DNA from: JAFGMR01 sp964632755
Lineage (GTDB): Archaea > Halobacteriota > Methanosarcinia > Methanotrichales > Methanotrichaceae
Length of the DNA: 64,000 nucleotides
NCBI GenBank assembly: GCA_964632755.1
Contig: CAZWDT010000003.1
Coordinates: 1 to 64,000 of the forward strand
Direction of reading: 5' to 3'
Numbering within the stretch: the first letter of the stretch is position 1; each line of letters opens with the position of its first letter. The position numbers and the translations under genes are program-made. This document shows, one piece after another, positions 27,158-35,862 of this stretch. Below the pieces are notes generated by a model. It worked only from the letters and a program-made list of their open reading frames with translations. It did not search any database and had not been told where the DNA came from.

Positions 27158-28179
27158 AGAAACCGTCCCAACCGCTCGACGTTGCCATTCATCTCGACGA
27201 GCCTCTTCAGGAGTTCGATGGATTTGCCGGAATCTATGGCCTCCTCTGCCAAGGCCGCACCTTCCTCGATCGAGGATGCCCTTCCCGAAACGTCGACTGC
27301 GGCCCCGGCGTTCATCGCGACGATATCGCGTGCAGGGGAGCGCACTCCTTGCAAGATTCGAACAAGGATCTCTGCGTTCTCATAAGGCGTTCCCCCGGCG
27401 ATATCCGAGGGCTTTGCGAGAGGGTAGCCCATATCCTCAGGCATGATCGTATAACTCTCGACGGAGCCATCATCCCTAAGCTCGGAGACGATCGTCTCCC
27501 CAGTGTTGGCGATCTCGTCCATCCCTTGTCCGTGGACCACGAGGGCTCGACTCGACCCGAGAAGCCCGAGCACCTGGGCGAGCTTCGGACAAAGGGCGGG
27601 ATCGTAGACGCCCATCACCTGAGCGCTCGCACCGGCAGGATTAGTCAGGGGGCCGAGCACGTTGAAGACCGTGCGCGTGCCCAGATCGCGGCGGACCTGG
27701 GCGACCCTTTTCATCGCAGGATGATAGAGGGGGGCGAGCATGAAGCCGATGCCCAATTCCTCAATGGAGCGTCGAACCGCCTCGGGCTCAGGGGATATGT
27801 TGACACCGAGCTCGTCGAGGACGTTTGCACTCCCAGAGCGTGAGCTGACCGCGTAGTTTCCGTGCTTCGCGATTGCAACGCCGCATGATGCGGCAACGAT
27901 CGCAGCTCCTGTGCTCACGTTTATGGTGTGAGAGGAGTCGCCCCCCGTGCCGCAGGTATCGACGAGAGGTCCCTCGACCTTGGGCTCTATCCGGATGGCC
28001 GAGCAACGCATCTTCTTTGCCATCCCTGCGATCTCGGAGACCGCCTCCCCCTTTATCCTCAGGGCTACAAGCAAGGCCCCGATCTGGGAGTCGGTCGCTC
28101 CCTCGAAGATCTCCCCCATCAAGGCCTCGGCCTCATCGAGCCCCAGGTCACGACCTTCCATAATTCTCTCAAGATACAT
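27154..28179 (-). CDS. trpD: anthranilate phosphoribosyltransferase
   Basis: A 341-residue enzyme that joins PRPP to anthranilate. Motifs are VDTCGTGGDSSHTINVSTGAAIVAAS (PRPP/Mg site), KHGNYAVSSRSGSANVLDELG, the phosphate and substrate region FMLAPLYHPAMKRVAQVRRDLGTRTVFNVLGPLTNPA, and VVHGQGMDEI. The frame reaches a GTG at 28191, but that GTG lies inside a perfect GGTGATC ribosome site for ATG 28179, which I take as start. It is the first gene of trpDFEGC. A promoter lies upstream. Confidence 0.96.
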   Translation of the reverse strand: MYLERIMEGRDLGLDEAEALMGEIFEGATDSQIGALLVALRIKGEAVSEIAGMAKKMRCSAIRIEPKVEGPLVDTCGTGGDSSHTINVSTGAAIVAASCGVAIAKHGNYAVSSRSGSANVLDELGVNISPEPEAVRRSIEELGIGFMLAPLYHPAMKRVAQVRRDLGTRTVFNVLGPLTNPAGASAQVMGVYDPALCPKLAQVLGLLGSSRALVVHGQGMDEIANTGETIVSELRDDGSVESYTIMPEDMGYPLAKPSDIAGGTPYENAEILVRILQGVRSPARDIVAMNAGAAVDVSGRASSIEEGAALAEEAIDSGKSIELLKRLVEMNGNVERLGRFL

Positions 28180-28224
28180 CAATGGGATCACCAGTTGTAA
28201 TGTATTATATTGTACTCTGATGGA

Positions 28225-28428
28225 CTAAATAATACATCGTATATAAGATTTATCCATCGGCTGGCCGGTCGAGCCGGAGTCGGCGATGATGGACGCCAGA
28301 GCGCCGGGAGTTATGAACGGTTTATGGATATGGCTGGCGAATATGGCCGACCGCATCCCTCGATCGGCCAAGATCACATGCTGGCCCGCTATATCCAGTA
28401 CTTTCGCCTCGATGAGATCAACGGACAA
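28225..28428 (-). CDS. possible 67-residue protein between the Gate protein and trp
   Basis: The ORF begins MSVDLIEAKVLDIAGQHVILAD and overlaps the end of the upstream Gate-domain gene by 11 bp in the same direction, as in an operon. The first 50 residues have a plausible small beta-rich composition, but the last 10 run into the trp promoter. No family is recognised. An overlapping frame on the other strand is of similar length, so coding status is uncertain. Confidence 0.35.
   Translation of the reverse strand: MSVDLIEAKVLDIAGQHVILADRGMRSAIFASHIHKPFITPGALASIIADSGSTGQPMDKSYIRCII
28236..28252 (-). promoter_or_regulatory. probable trp operon promoter
   Basis: On the minus strand AAATCTTATATACG looks like a BRE plus TATA box about 60 bp before the trpD ATG. 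The transcript would start near 28215. An AT-rich stretch containing AGTACAATATAATACA follows at about 28198-28214, where a TrpY-like repressor could bind. Only an imperfect match to its known TGTACA half-site is seen. Confidence 0.45.
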
Positions 28429-29356
28429 ATGCCAATAGGCCGATAAGGATGAAAAACCGCACGAGGACGCTAAGTCCGGTCGAAAGAAAGACTATCTTCA
28501 GGCCGAGGCGCGACCCGAAAATGGCGACGTATCGGGGAGCGAGGCTCTTTGCGGCGAAGATGGGCAGCATGAACATGCTTCCAAGCATCAAGACGATCAT
28601 TGCCTGGACATCCGAGATAGTGCCGACGTGGATCATATTTCCAAGTAGGGAGATCCCAGCGATGGGACTCAGCACGTATGTCGTAAGCGGCACTATGCTC
28701 TCCGCTGGAATGCCGAAGATCTCGGCCAGGGGAAGCACGCTGAATATCTCAAAGTACCCGCCGTCCTGGAGGAGGAAGACGATTGTCGTGACCCCCAAGT
28801 AGATCGCAGCGATGCGCAGAAAGAGCCTTCCCTCCTTCTGTAGAGTGCGCGTTAGGGCGTCTTTGAGGGAGACTCCCTTGGGTGGCGGGGCGATCGAGGG
28901 CGAGCAGCTGGCTCGGTCCAGGAGGATTCGGCTCAGGAGGACGACTGCCGCCACCTTGACCGCTGCGGTCAATAGGAAGACCAAGGCGTAGAAGCCTCCA
29001 ACGACCATTCCCAGAGCGGGGATTACGATTGGAACCTGATAGGTTAATAGCTCCCTGAGGTATACGGGAATGCTGTTCATGATCGCACAGAGCATGGTCT
29101 CCCTGTCGCTGATGCTCCCCTCCCGTCTGAAGGATGCGATCATGCCGTTTGCCGCAACCGCCGAGCCCAGTGATACCACGAAGGCGGTGGAACAGGCCTC
29201 AGGCAGGCGGGTGAAAACGAATATCGGCCGGCTCAAGAAGGCCAGCCTCTGCATGATGCCCATCTCCACAAGTATGCCGGCCCCAAAGAGGCCAAGCAGG
29301 ATCATGATCAGTATGGGGGTTGCAAAGTCGAGCACCCTAATCAGGAGGTTGAGCAT
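28418..29356 (-). CDS. nucleoside-recognition (Gate) domain membrane protein
   Basis: A 312-residue polytopic membrane protein with about eight hydrophobic segments. It contains two related halves of the Gate/nucleoside-recognition type seen in SpmA/SpmB and FeoB (ILIMILLGLFGAGILVEMG; SLGSAVAANGMIASFRREG; VPLTTYVLSPIAGISLLGNMI). Proteins of this type are annotated in archaea as transporters of unknown substrate. It is separated from the DUF1699 gene by a divergent promoter region. Confidence 0.75.
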   Translation of the reverse strand: MLNLLIRVLDFATPILIMILLGLFGAGILVEMGIMQRLAFLSRPIFVFTRLPEACSTAFVVSLGSAVAANGMIASFRREGSISDRETMLCAIMNSIPVYLRELLTYQVPIVIPALGMVVGGFYALVFLLTAAVKVAAVVLLSRILLDRASCSPSIAPPPKGVSLKDALTRTLQKEGRLFLRIAAIYLGVTTIVFLLQDGGYFEIFSVLPLAEIFGIPAESIVPLTTYVLSPIAGISLLGNMIHVGTISDVQAMIVLMLGSMFMLPIFAAKSLAPRYVAIFGSRLGLKIVFLSTGLSVLVRFFILIGLLAFVR

Positions 29357-29491
29357 CCGCTCGATCGTGGAATGTAGGGGTTGATCTAGTTATTCCATAT
29401 CCGCCTCGCTACGCTTATCGCCTTATGCCACAAACTATATATTCGTTGAACGTCGACCAAGGGCTTGAGACAAGCGATGTGAGAGTCAGAT

Positions 29492-29899
29492 ATGAGAATA
29501 CGAGTAATCAGCAACAAGGATGAGATCGACGCCCTAAGCCCACAGGAGAGGATGGTCCACCTCACATTCAGGGCATCCAACGTCGATATCCTGAAACTCA
29601 TCAGGATATGCCCGAGGCTCCGGGTGATACAGCTTCCCACGTCATATATGAGGACGATCTCCAAGGCGACGAGGACGCTTTTGCAGATGGAGGGAATCGA
29701 TCTGCTGGAAGGAGACGTCTGGGGCCATAGGAAGGACCTCGATGAGTACTTCATCGTCGAGAAGGAGACCGTCGATCAGATCCGCTCCCTCGCCAAAGGG
29801 GGAATGGCAAAGGATGATATGGCCCGGACGATCCAGAAGAGGGCCCGAATTGGCTCCGACTTGATCGGATATATCGCACGTCGGGCCATGACCGCTTAA
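29492..29899 (+). CDS. DUF1699 family protein
   Basis: A 135-residue soluble protein recognised as DUF1699, a family I know mainly from methanogens of the Methanosarcinales. It begins MRIRVISNKDEIDALSPQERMVHLTFRAS, has the family block ICPRLRVIQLPTSYMRTISKA, and ends with a helix-turn-helix-like part (MAKDDMARTIQKRARIGSDLIGYIARR). The function is unknown; the C-terminus may bind nucleic acid. It is a single gene. Confidence 0.8.
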   Translation: MRIRVISNKDEIDALSPQERMVHLTFRASNVDILKLIRICPRLRVIQLPTSYMRTISKATRTLLQMEGIDLLEGDVWGHRKDLDEYFIVEKETVDQIRSLAKGGMAKDDMARTIQKRARIGSDLIGYIARRAMTA

Positions 29900-30169
29900 G
29901 TGGTGCAACGCCCGATCCAATACGACGGCCGATCTCGATCGAGCCGGAGGGCGGCAGAGTCGGGCTGCCGACGCCTCGGAACTCTACAACGCCTTAGGTT
30001 CGACCGAAATATTTATATCGATGATTGTCGTTGACGGCTACGGCAAGAGTCGAGGTACATTCTCTGTTCCCTCCTACAATCACTTGACTTTTGCTATCAT
30101 TTTCTTTTTAGAGGGTCGAGACGGCATCCTTTGCATGGATCGCATGTGACCGGATTTGGGGAAAGGTGG

Positions 30170-30250
30170 TCAGACGACCACCGCGCCGCGCTCCCTGGTC
30201 CTGACCCTGACCATGTCCTCCACTGGATAGATGAAGATCTTGCCGCCAAG
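30170..30250 (-). pseudogene. C-terminal remnant of a PII protein (glnB/glnK)
   Basis: On the minus strand, from about 30247 to a TGA at 30170-30172, one frame reads GGKIFIYPVEDMVRVRTRERGAVVV. This is the diagnostic end of PII nitrogen regulators (GKIFV.PVE...RIRTGE.G..A). The rest of the gene (about 85 codons including the T-loop) is missing. The remnant is joined directly to the middle of the amt pseudogene, so the two normally adjacent genes were fused by a deletion. Confidence 0.85.
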
Positions 30251-30931
30251 GCGGATCCTGCGTTGAAGCCGAACCAACCGAACCAGAGCAATGCAGCTCC
30301 GAGCACGGTCGTCGGGATGTTATGAGGCTCCATCGGGTCGGTTCCATACCCCTTCCTTGCCCCAATGACCATGGCGATTGCGAGGGCGGAGACTCCCGCG
30401 CTGATATGCACGACGATCCCACCGGCGAAGTCGAGCGCGCCTGCCTCTGCGAGCCATCCCCCGCCCCAGACCCAGTGGGCTATGGGATCGTAGACAAGGG
30501 TGGCCCAGGCCAGGGAGAAGACGAAAAAGGAGCTGAACTTTATCCTCTCGACGAAGCTCCCCGTAATCAGCGATACCGTGATCACGGCAAACATCCCCTG
30601 AAAGATCATGAACGTAAGGGCTGGAATCGTCAGCCCATCCATTACATCAAGCGTCACGCCGTTTAGCCCCACGTTCTCCAGACTGCCGATGGATCCCATG
30701 AACGTCGGGGCCAAAGGCCAGGGAATAGCCCACAAGGATCCACAGGAGGCTGATCACCCCCATGACGGCGAAGCTGAATATGATGGTCGATATGACGTTC
30801 GTCTTCCTCACCATCCCGCCGTAGAAGAGGCCGACGCCTGGGATCATGATGAGGACCATAGCGGCGCTCATCAGAACCCAGGCATTGTCCGCAGCGTTCA
30901 TGGCGCTATCCTGGGCTGCGGCCAAGCCCAT
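30240..30931 (-). pseudogene. amt: ammonium transporter, frameshifted and truncated
   Basis: The N-terminal part (from ATG 30931) reads MNAADNAWVLMSAAMVLIMIPGVGLFYGGMVRKTN, the Amt start. Near 30710-30720 one extra C in GGCCCC breaks the frame. The other frame then continues correctly with PTFMGSIGSLENVGLNGV, SFVERIKFSSFFVFS, HWVWGGGWL and HNIPTTVLGAALLWFGWFGFNAGSALAA. There it stops and runs into the PII remnant, losing roughly half the transporter. Both lesions make it non-functional as read. An intact amt/glnB set would be needed elsewhere for ammonium uptake by this route. Confidence 0.9.
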
Positions 30932-31110
30932 CCAAAGAGCCAGCGATTATAGGAATAATGGTATGCGCAAACTCGTTCACCAAAGTTAAGAAAGATGGCG
31001 ATCTAATAAGCGTATTTAGGATGATTTAGGGATAATTCATATCTTATCTGATTATGTCATATGGGTTGAGATCCGTGATTCAATCAACGATATTTTTATT
31101 AAAAGTCAAA

Positions 31111-31385
31111 CGGCGGCGGCGCACCCCGCAGCAAGCTGCGGGGCATGCGACGCGCCGCCGCATAAGTATGTTTAGCAGATTGCGATTCAATGCTTAAGTC
31201 GGACATGTGCACTCTATTTCAACTGCGGCAAGCTACAGAGCATGCAACGCGCCGCCTCCAGCTTAATTCTTTATGCACAATGCTCACCCTCTGCAATTCG
31301 ATCATTACCGAAGATTATGCACCAGCCCTTAAGTCGGTTTCCTGCCCATCCCAACCGCAGCAAGCTGCGGGGTATTCGTTTTTAA
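31111..31385. repeat. decayed tandem repeats built around a hairpin
   Basis: Within the 475-bp gene-free stretch 30932-31406, related units centred on GCAGCAAGCTGCGGGG occur at about 31124, 31221 and 31352. The first two share a following GCATGC(G/A)ACGCGCCGCC. CTTAAGTCGG also recurs (31193, 31329). The first unit forms a long hairpin from CGGCGGCGC to GCGCCGCCG. The rest of the stretch shows no gene. It may be degenerate ends of an insertion sequence. Confidence 0.55.
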
Positions 31386-31406
31386 GATAAACGATTAAAA
31401 TTGTAT

Positions 31407-32951
31407 TTAATATTCTGCTTTGAGATCATCCTCCGAGTAGCCAAACAAAGAAATTACGTTTTTTGCCAGTTTAGTTAAATATTTAGCACCAAAACTAACT
31501 TCAGCATAGATATCAGTACCCTCTATCAGTGCAGGTGATCTTAGGTCAGCAGGATCTCTTGAGAAATATGGATTCTTTCTGCCCGAAAGCTGAAAGATAT
31601 CTTCAAACCTCTCTTTATGATTTAATGCCATTATGTTGCATATTTGTATAAACATATCTTTCCAAAATCGAACTTCATACCTCTGCTCTTTAAATACAAA
31701 GTAGAGCATCGGTTGCTCTGTTGTTCCATTAGGATTCTGCGAATCATAATATTTTACAATGGAATATAATTTATCTTTATAAGGAGAGATGTCTATAATT
31801 TTATCTAATTTAATTTTATCTTCATTTTTTTGCTCATCGAATATGCCAATATATTTTTGTGGGCTATTAAAATATAAACGACAAATAGTTTTTCGATTTG
31901 AATTATCAAGGAGAATTGCACAATATCTTACTGCATCTCTGATATTTATACGAGAAGGGTCAATTATCTCGCCCAAGATGGTTTTAACAAAATTGTATCC
32001 CTCAATTTCAATTTCAGTTGTAATAATCCTAGCGTCTTTTTTTGCATTGGCTGCCTCTTTCATAGATATTTCAAGTTCTTGCTTTTGTGATGGCGAATTT
32101 AAATCCCCTTCTGCAAGTGCAAATTTTAGCCTATCATTTATTTTATCAGTTATAAATTGTTTAAATGCATTCTTTGTAATTTTAGTAAATTGCTCTCGCA
32201 CCGGTTGTGTCAATTTTCCTGAATACACTTGAGAAGCAAAGAATTTCACAAAATCCTCCGATGGATCAATCATTTGCTCTTCAAGAATTCTTCGTATTTC
32301 ACCCATATATTTTAATTCGCTTGCTGCAGCGAGATTGGTGCTGAGGTCAAAAGAGGACTTTGAAAATCTCTTTAATTCACCGACAACCTGTTCTTTTATA
32401 TCTAGCATATTAAATTCGATGAAAGGAGTGGAGTCCATTTTATTAGGTTGATCCAAATCAGAATAAAATCTGTAAATTATGCCGTTGGTTAAAACTCCAA
32501 ATCTCGCTTCAGTTACACTAAAATAGCGATAAAGCTGAGATGCATGCACCTTATCTAAATCCGCGCCACACCACTTACATTCAAATAATATTATTGGCTT
32601 ATTGTCCTTTAAAATAGCATAATCAGCCTTTTCCCCCTTTTTAACTCCGACATCCGCTGTAAACTCAGGCACAACTTCAGTTGGATCAAATATATTATGA
32701 ACATGCTCAATACGTTGATGTAAATTGCCCTCTTGGCTGATCTTCAGCGGAACTGCAATGCTTCCGGATACTGGTATCTTTTGATCAGTATCTCAGATAC
32801 CCTCACGATATTGAGCATGTTCTATATTATACCCCAATGCATTAATAAATGGTAAAATAAGTGCATTTTTTGTTGCTTCCTCTGTTTGTATATGTTCTAT
32901 TTGGCTAGGAATTCGTAATGCTGTTTCACGTATTTTATCGATTAAGTCCAT
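31407..32951 (-). pseudogene. HsdR-N type restriction nuclease-like gene, interrupted
   Basis: Read from ATG 32951 (after GGTGAATTGG) the frame encodes MDLIDKIRETALRIPSQIEH...EEATKNALILPFINALGYNI, then a foreign 44-codon block with one TGA stop (at about 32790), then FDPTEVVPEFTADVG and the rest. The C-terminal 421 residues contain the PD-(D/E)XK nuclease site: KGEKADYAILKDNKPIILFECKW. Without the insertion the protein would be about 470 residues, the type I restriction N-domain family (HSDR_N). Sequence after the insert may still be translated from GTG 32672. The gene is AT-rich, unlike its surroundings, and stands without methylase or specificity subunits. Confidence 0.85.
32691..32830. mobile_element. 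124-bp MITE-like element with 8-bp target duplication
   Basis: The element spans 32699-32822. Its ends are inverted: GAACATGCTCAATA at 32699-32712 and its reverse complement at 32809-32822. It is flanked by perfect direct repeats TATATTAT (32691-32698 and 32823-32830). It has no coding capacity for a transposase. The 132-bp total keeps the host frame but brings a TGA. Known families with 8-bp duplications include IS1595, IS256 and IS66; which one mobilised it cannot be told. Confidence 0.9.
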
Positions 32952-33150
32952 CCAATTCACCTTCTATTGTCATAGATATTCTAACTTTATATGGAAAAAT
33001 GTATCGGTAAGATATATTTGAATAATATCTTAAGGATGGTTGATATCCTGATCTAACGAAATCGCTATCAAAAGTCAAATCTGTTCCCCCCATGCAATTC
33101 AGCGAAGAGCACAAAAAACCATACCATACAAAGCTTTCTTTATGCGACAT
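32935..33150 (-). CDS. possible 71-residue protein or gene remnant upstream of the nuclease
   Basis: Begins MSHKESFVWYGFLCSSLNC and ends ...RISMTIEGELDGLNR, overlapping the nuclease start by 17 bp. The second half has aromatic and basic residues in a beta-like pattern. It may be a small co-transcribed gene of the island or the tail of a lost partner. No family is recognised. Confidence 0.35.
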   Translation of the reverse strand: MSHKESFVWYGFLCSSLNCMGGTDLTFDSDFVRSGYQPSLRYYSNISYRYIFPYKVRISMTIEGELDGLNR

Positions 33151-33159
33151 CTCAATTTG

Positions 33160-33261
33160 ATGCTCTATGAAGAAGCCATGGTGAAGGCCAAGGGCACCGC
33201 GAAGGGCAACCCTCGATTCGCCTATATGGCCCCAACCTCCATCGAGCGGATACTACGCTGA
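33160..33261 (+). pseudogene. possible C-terminal gene remnant
   Basis: A 33-codon GC-rich ORF (MLYEEAMVKAKGTAKGNPRF...IERILR) that differs sharply in composition from the adjacent AT-rich island and lies at its edge. Its codon use resembles the host genome. It may be the tail of a gene destroyed when the island arrived. No family is recognised. Confidence 0.25.
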
Positions 33262-33431
33262 AAAGGCGGAAATAGTGGCCCGCTAGCTAGCTCCTCAATC
33301 AGACGATTGCTTAACGGCGTTTCCAAGTTGAGAAAGTTTTAAATATATTGTCGTATTAACTAGAAATGGTTGTGCCTTCGGGCGAACGACCATTTAATCA
33401 AAAGATCATCCCTCTCAGGAGAGGCATTATA

Positions 33432-33965
33432 ATGAAGATATGTATCACAGCTAGCGGGACTAGCCTTGAGGCACCGGTGGATCCCAGGTTCGGGCGCTGT
33501 CCCTTCTTTGTATTTGTGGATACGGAGAGCATGGCAGTCGAATTTATGCCCAACGAGGGGGCAGCAGCGGCGGGCGGGGCCGGTATTCAGGCAGCGCAGA
33601 ATGTGGCCAAAAAAGGGGCGTCTGCGGTCATCACAGGCAACCTGGGCCCTAACGCAATTCAGACCCTCAAAGGAGCAGGCATAGAGGCCTACCAGGCTCA
33701 AGGCACGACGGTTGCAGATGCCGTCGAGAAGTTCAAGAGAGGGGAACTCAGCCCAATAGGCGCTCCCACGACCCCACCCCATAGCTACGGCGGAGAGGTC
33801 GGAACGGGGACGGGAGGTGGCCAGGGCAGGGGCGGCCAAGGCGGAAGCGGTCAGGGCAGGGGCGGCCAAGGCGGAAGCGGCCAGGGCAGGGGCGGCCAGG
33901 GCGGAAGCGGCCAGGGCAGGGGCGGCCAAGGCGGAAGTGGCCAGGGCAGGGGCAGCCCCAGGTGA
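33432..33965 (+). CDS. NifX/NifB-type cofactor domain protein with Gly-rich repeat tail
   Basis: 177 residues. The first 120 form a dinitrogenase iron-molybdenum cofactor biosynthesis domain (MKICITASGTSLEAPVDPRFGRCPFFVFVD, then VITGNLGPNAIQTLKGAGIEAYQA), which in relatives binds Fe-S or FeMo precursors. The tail is four and a half copies of a 10-residue unit GQGRGGQGGS, encoded by a 30-bp DNA repeat. AGGAGAGG lies 7 bp before ATG 33432. The next gene, of the same family, starts at its stop codon. No nif genes are nearby, so a general Fe-S or metal role is more likely than nitrogenase. Confidence 0.88.
   Translation: MKICITASGTSLEAPVDPRFGRCPFFVFVDTESMAVEFMPNEGAAAAGGAGIQAAQNVAKKGASAVITGNLGPNAIQTLKGAGIEAYQAQGTTVADAVEKFKRGELSPIGAPTTPPHSYGGEVGTGTGGGQGRGGQGGSGQGRGGQGGSGQGRGGQGGSGQGRGGQGGSGQGRGSPR
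33819..33956 (+). repeat. 30-bp tandem repeat inside the NifX-type gene
   Basis: About 4.6 copies of a 30-bp unit (GGCCAGGGCAGGGGCGGCCA plus AGGCGGAAGC) with only scattered changes (33851 T, 33899 G, 33938 T). It encodes the GQGRGGQGGS repeats. Near-identity at DNA level implies recent expansion or homogenisation. Confidence 0.9.
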
Positions 33966-33970
33966 TCTCC

Positions 33971-34330
33971 GTGAAGATATGCATACCAACTGAGGGAGAT
34001 AAGGGCGCAGATGAGCAGATATGCCCCCACTTCGGAAGAGCACCAACCTTCACCATAGTGGACCTGGAAAAGGATGAACTGAAGGTGATTGCCAACAACG
34101 GCAGCCATATGGGAGGGTCCTTGCTTCCACCTGAGATCATCAAGGGAGCGGGCGCCGAGGTGATGCTGGTAAGCGGCCTTGGGACAAAAGCAGTCGATCT
34201 ATTCCAGGATCTGAATATCGAGGTTTTCGTGGGGGCAAATGGCACGGTTGCAGAGGCAATCGAGGCGTGGAAGTCGGGCGAACTCGTCAGGGCCACGCGA
34301 GATGCTGCCTGCCAGGAGCACCATCACTGA
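33971..34330 (+). CDS. NifX/NifB-type cofactor domain protein
   Basis: A 119-residue protein of the same family as its upstream neighbour, without the repeat tail: MKICIPTEGDKGADEQICPHFGRAPTFTIVD, then EVMLVSGLGTKAVDLFQDLNIEVFVGANGTVAEAIEAW, ending His-rich (CQEHHH), a possible metal-binding tail. A GGTGATC ribosome site overlaps the stop of the first gene and precedes GTG 33971. A GTG inside that site (33962) is the alternative start. The pair looks like an operon, perhaps acting together on an Fe-S cofactor. Confidence 0.87.
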   Translation: MKICIPTEGDKGADEQICPHFGRAPTFTIVDLEKDELKVIANNGSHMGGSLLPPEIIKGAGAEVMLVSGLGTKAVDLFQDLNIEVFVGANGTVAEAIEAWKSGELVRATRDAACQEHHH

Positions 34331-34398
34331 AAGGCCGAATCCAACCAATCGCAATTAGCCTCTTTTACCTATCTGGGGCCCGGGGGAGATCCCCGGCC

Positions 34399-35862
34399 TC
34401 AGCCCTCCGGCTTTATCTCGAGCATCCCCCAGATCCTGGCCATATCGAGGTGCGCCTCAACGGCACTGGCCAGCTCGTCGAAGCCATCGCCCTTCCTTCC
34501 GGGAGAGCGGTCCAGGCCCTTTCGCCTGTAGAGGTAGTCGAGGAATGCCTCGCGGAAGTTCTCGTTCTCGAAGATGCCATGCAGGTATGTTCCTATGATG
34601 AGGCCTTCCCCGGCGACCGATCCGTCGTCCTCGAAGGCAGGTTCCTCGTTGGACTCGGTCATCCCCATGTGGATCTCGTAGCCAGATACCTCCTCACCCC
34701 TAATCCGTCCAAGGATCGGCCCGTCTCCGGTGACCCTCTTCCTCACCTGGATGGTGCGCTTCTGGTAGAGGTCGAAATGGGTCTTTGCATCCATCAGCCC
34801 CAGCCCCTCGATGCTCCCTTCGGCATCCTCTATGCCGCTATCCACGATCTCCCTTCCAAGCATCTGATATCCGCCGCAGATGCCGAGAACGGGCACGCCA
34901 TCGAGTGCGAGGATCTCCTTATCCATCCCGCGCCGCCTCATCTCCAAGAGGTCGGAGACGGTATTCTTAGATCCCGGAATGATCACGGCATCAGGATGGC
35001 CCAAGGGCTCGCCGAGCGCGACGTACCTGACACTGGAGAGCCGCTCCAAGGGCTCGAAGTCGGTGAAGTTGCTGATGCGGGGAAGCTTGATTATGGCGAT
35101 CTCGACCCCCTCGGCCATAGGCGCCTGCCGGCCAGACTTATCGCCCAAGGAGACCGAGTCCTCGGATGGGATCTCTAAATCCAGATATGGAAGCACCCCA
35201 AGAACTGGAATCCCGGTCAGCTCCTCCAGCTGCTTCAGTCCCGGCTCAAGTATGGCAGGGTCGCCCCTGAACTTGTTGATCACAAGCCCCTTGACAAGTG
35301 GACGAATGTTCTCCGGCAGGAGCGCGACCGTCCCAAAGAGGCTTGCGAAGACGCCGCCGCGTTCGATGTCGCCCACCAGTATCACCGGCGCCCGGAGCTT
35401 ATCCGCGATGTAGATATTGGCGAGGTCGCGATCGAATAGGTTGATCTCAGCAGCCCCCCCAGCCCCTTCGACGATGATATAGTCGAACTCTTTCTCCAGC
35501 GCATCGAGGGCACCGTCCACCGTCTCCTTTAGGCCCTCGATCTCTCGATAATACTCCTCGGCCGAGCGATCGGCAAGGGGCCGCCCCATCACGATCACCT
35601 GAGAGGTGCGGTCACCCTTGGGCTTGAGAAGGATGGGGTTCATCAGCTCCGAAGGCTCGGCGCCCGCGGCCCAGGCCTGCACCGCCTGCGCTATTCCCAT
35701 CTCGCCGCCGGATTCCGTGACCCAGGAGTTGAGGCTCATGTTCTGCGACTTGAAGGGCGCAACCTTCAGGCCGCGATTGCGAAGCAGCCGACAGAAGGCG
35801 GCCACAAGCGTGCTCTTGCCGGAGTGGGAGGTGGTGCCGAGCACCACGAGGTATCGAGTCAT
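34399..35862 (-). CDS. cobQ: cobyric acid synthase
   Basis: A 487-residue enzyme (CobQ/CbiP) that amidates four carboxyl groups of adenosylcobyrinic acid diamide in cobamide synthesis, needed for corrinoid methyltransferases. The N-terminal nucleotide-binding part has VLGTTSHSGKSTLVAAFCRLL and FKSQNMSLNSWVTESGGEMGIAQ. The C-terminal glutaminase half has VIIPGSKNTVSDLLEMR, the nucleophile Cys in VLGICGGYQMLG, and TYLHGIFEN. The frame extends to 35922, but MTRYLVVLGTTSHSGKS at 35862 matches the family start. It is a single gene here, without other cob genes. Confidence 0.95.
   Translation of the reverse strand: MTRYLVVLGTTSHSGKSTLVAAFCRLLRNRGLKVAPFKSQNMSLNSWVTESGGEMGIAQAVQAWAAGAEPSELMNPILLKPKGDRTSQVIVMGRPLADRSAEEYYREIEGLKETVDGALDALEKEFDYIIVEGAGGAAEINLFDRDLANIYIADKLRAPVILVGDIERGGVFASLFGTVALLPENIRPLVKGLVINKFRGDPAILEPGLKQLEELTGIPVLGVLPYLDLEIPSEDSVSLGDKSGRQAPMAEGVEIAIIKLPRISNFTDFEPLERLSSVRYVALGEPLGHPDAVIIPGSKNTVSDLLEMRRRGMDKEILALDGVPVLGICGGYQMLGREIVDSGIEDAEGSIEGLGLMDAKTHFDLYQKRTIQVRKRVTGDGPILGRIRGEEVSGYEIHMGMTESNEEPAFEDDGSVAGEGLIIGTYLHGIFENENFREAFLDYLYRRKGLDRSPGRKGDGFDELASAVEAHLDMARIWGMLEIKPEG

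Noticed and set aside
28210..28446. 78-codon plus-strand ORF in front of trpD
   Set aside because: It overlaps the trp promoter and has no supporting ribosome site.
31190..31390. 66-codon ORF on the plus strand
   Set aside because: It lies inside decayed repeats, has no ribosome site and no protein-like pattern.
30932..33360. Prophage or complete restriction-modification island
   Set aside because: No integrase, structural gene, methylase or specificity subunit is seen; only one interrupted nuclease-like gene.
33819..33956. CRISPR-like regular repeat
   Set aside because: Repeats are contiguous with no spacers and stay in frame as GQGRGGQGGS within a protein.
33432..34330. Nitrogenase locus
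   Set aside because: Only NifX-type domains are present; no nifHDK or nifEN is in the window, and these domains occur widely without nitrogen fixation.
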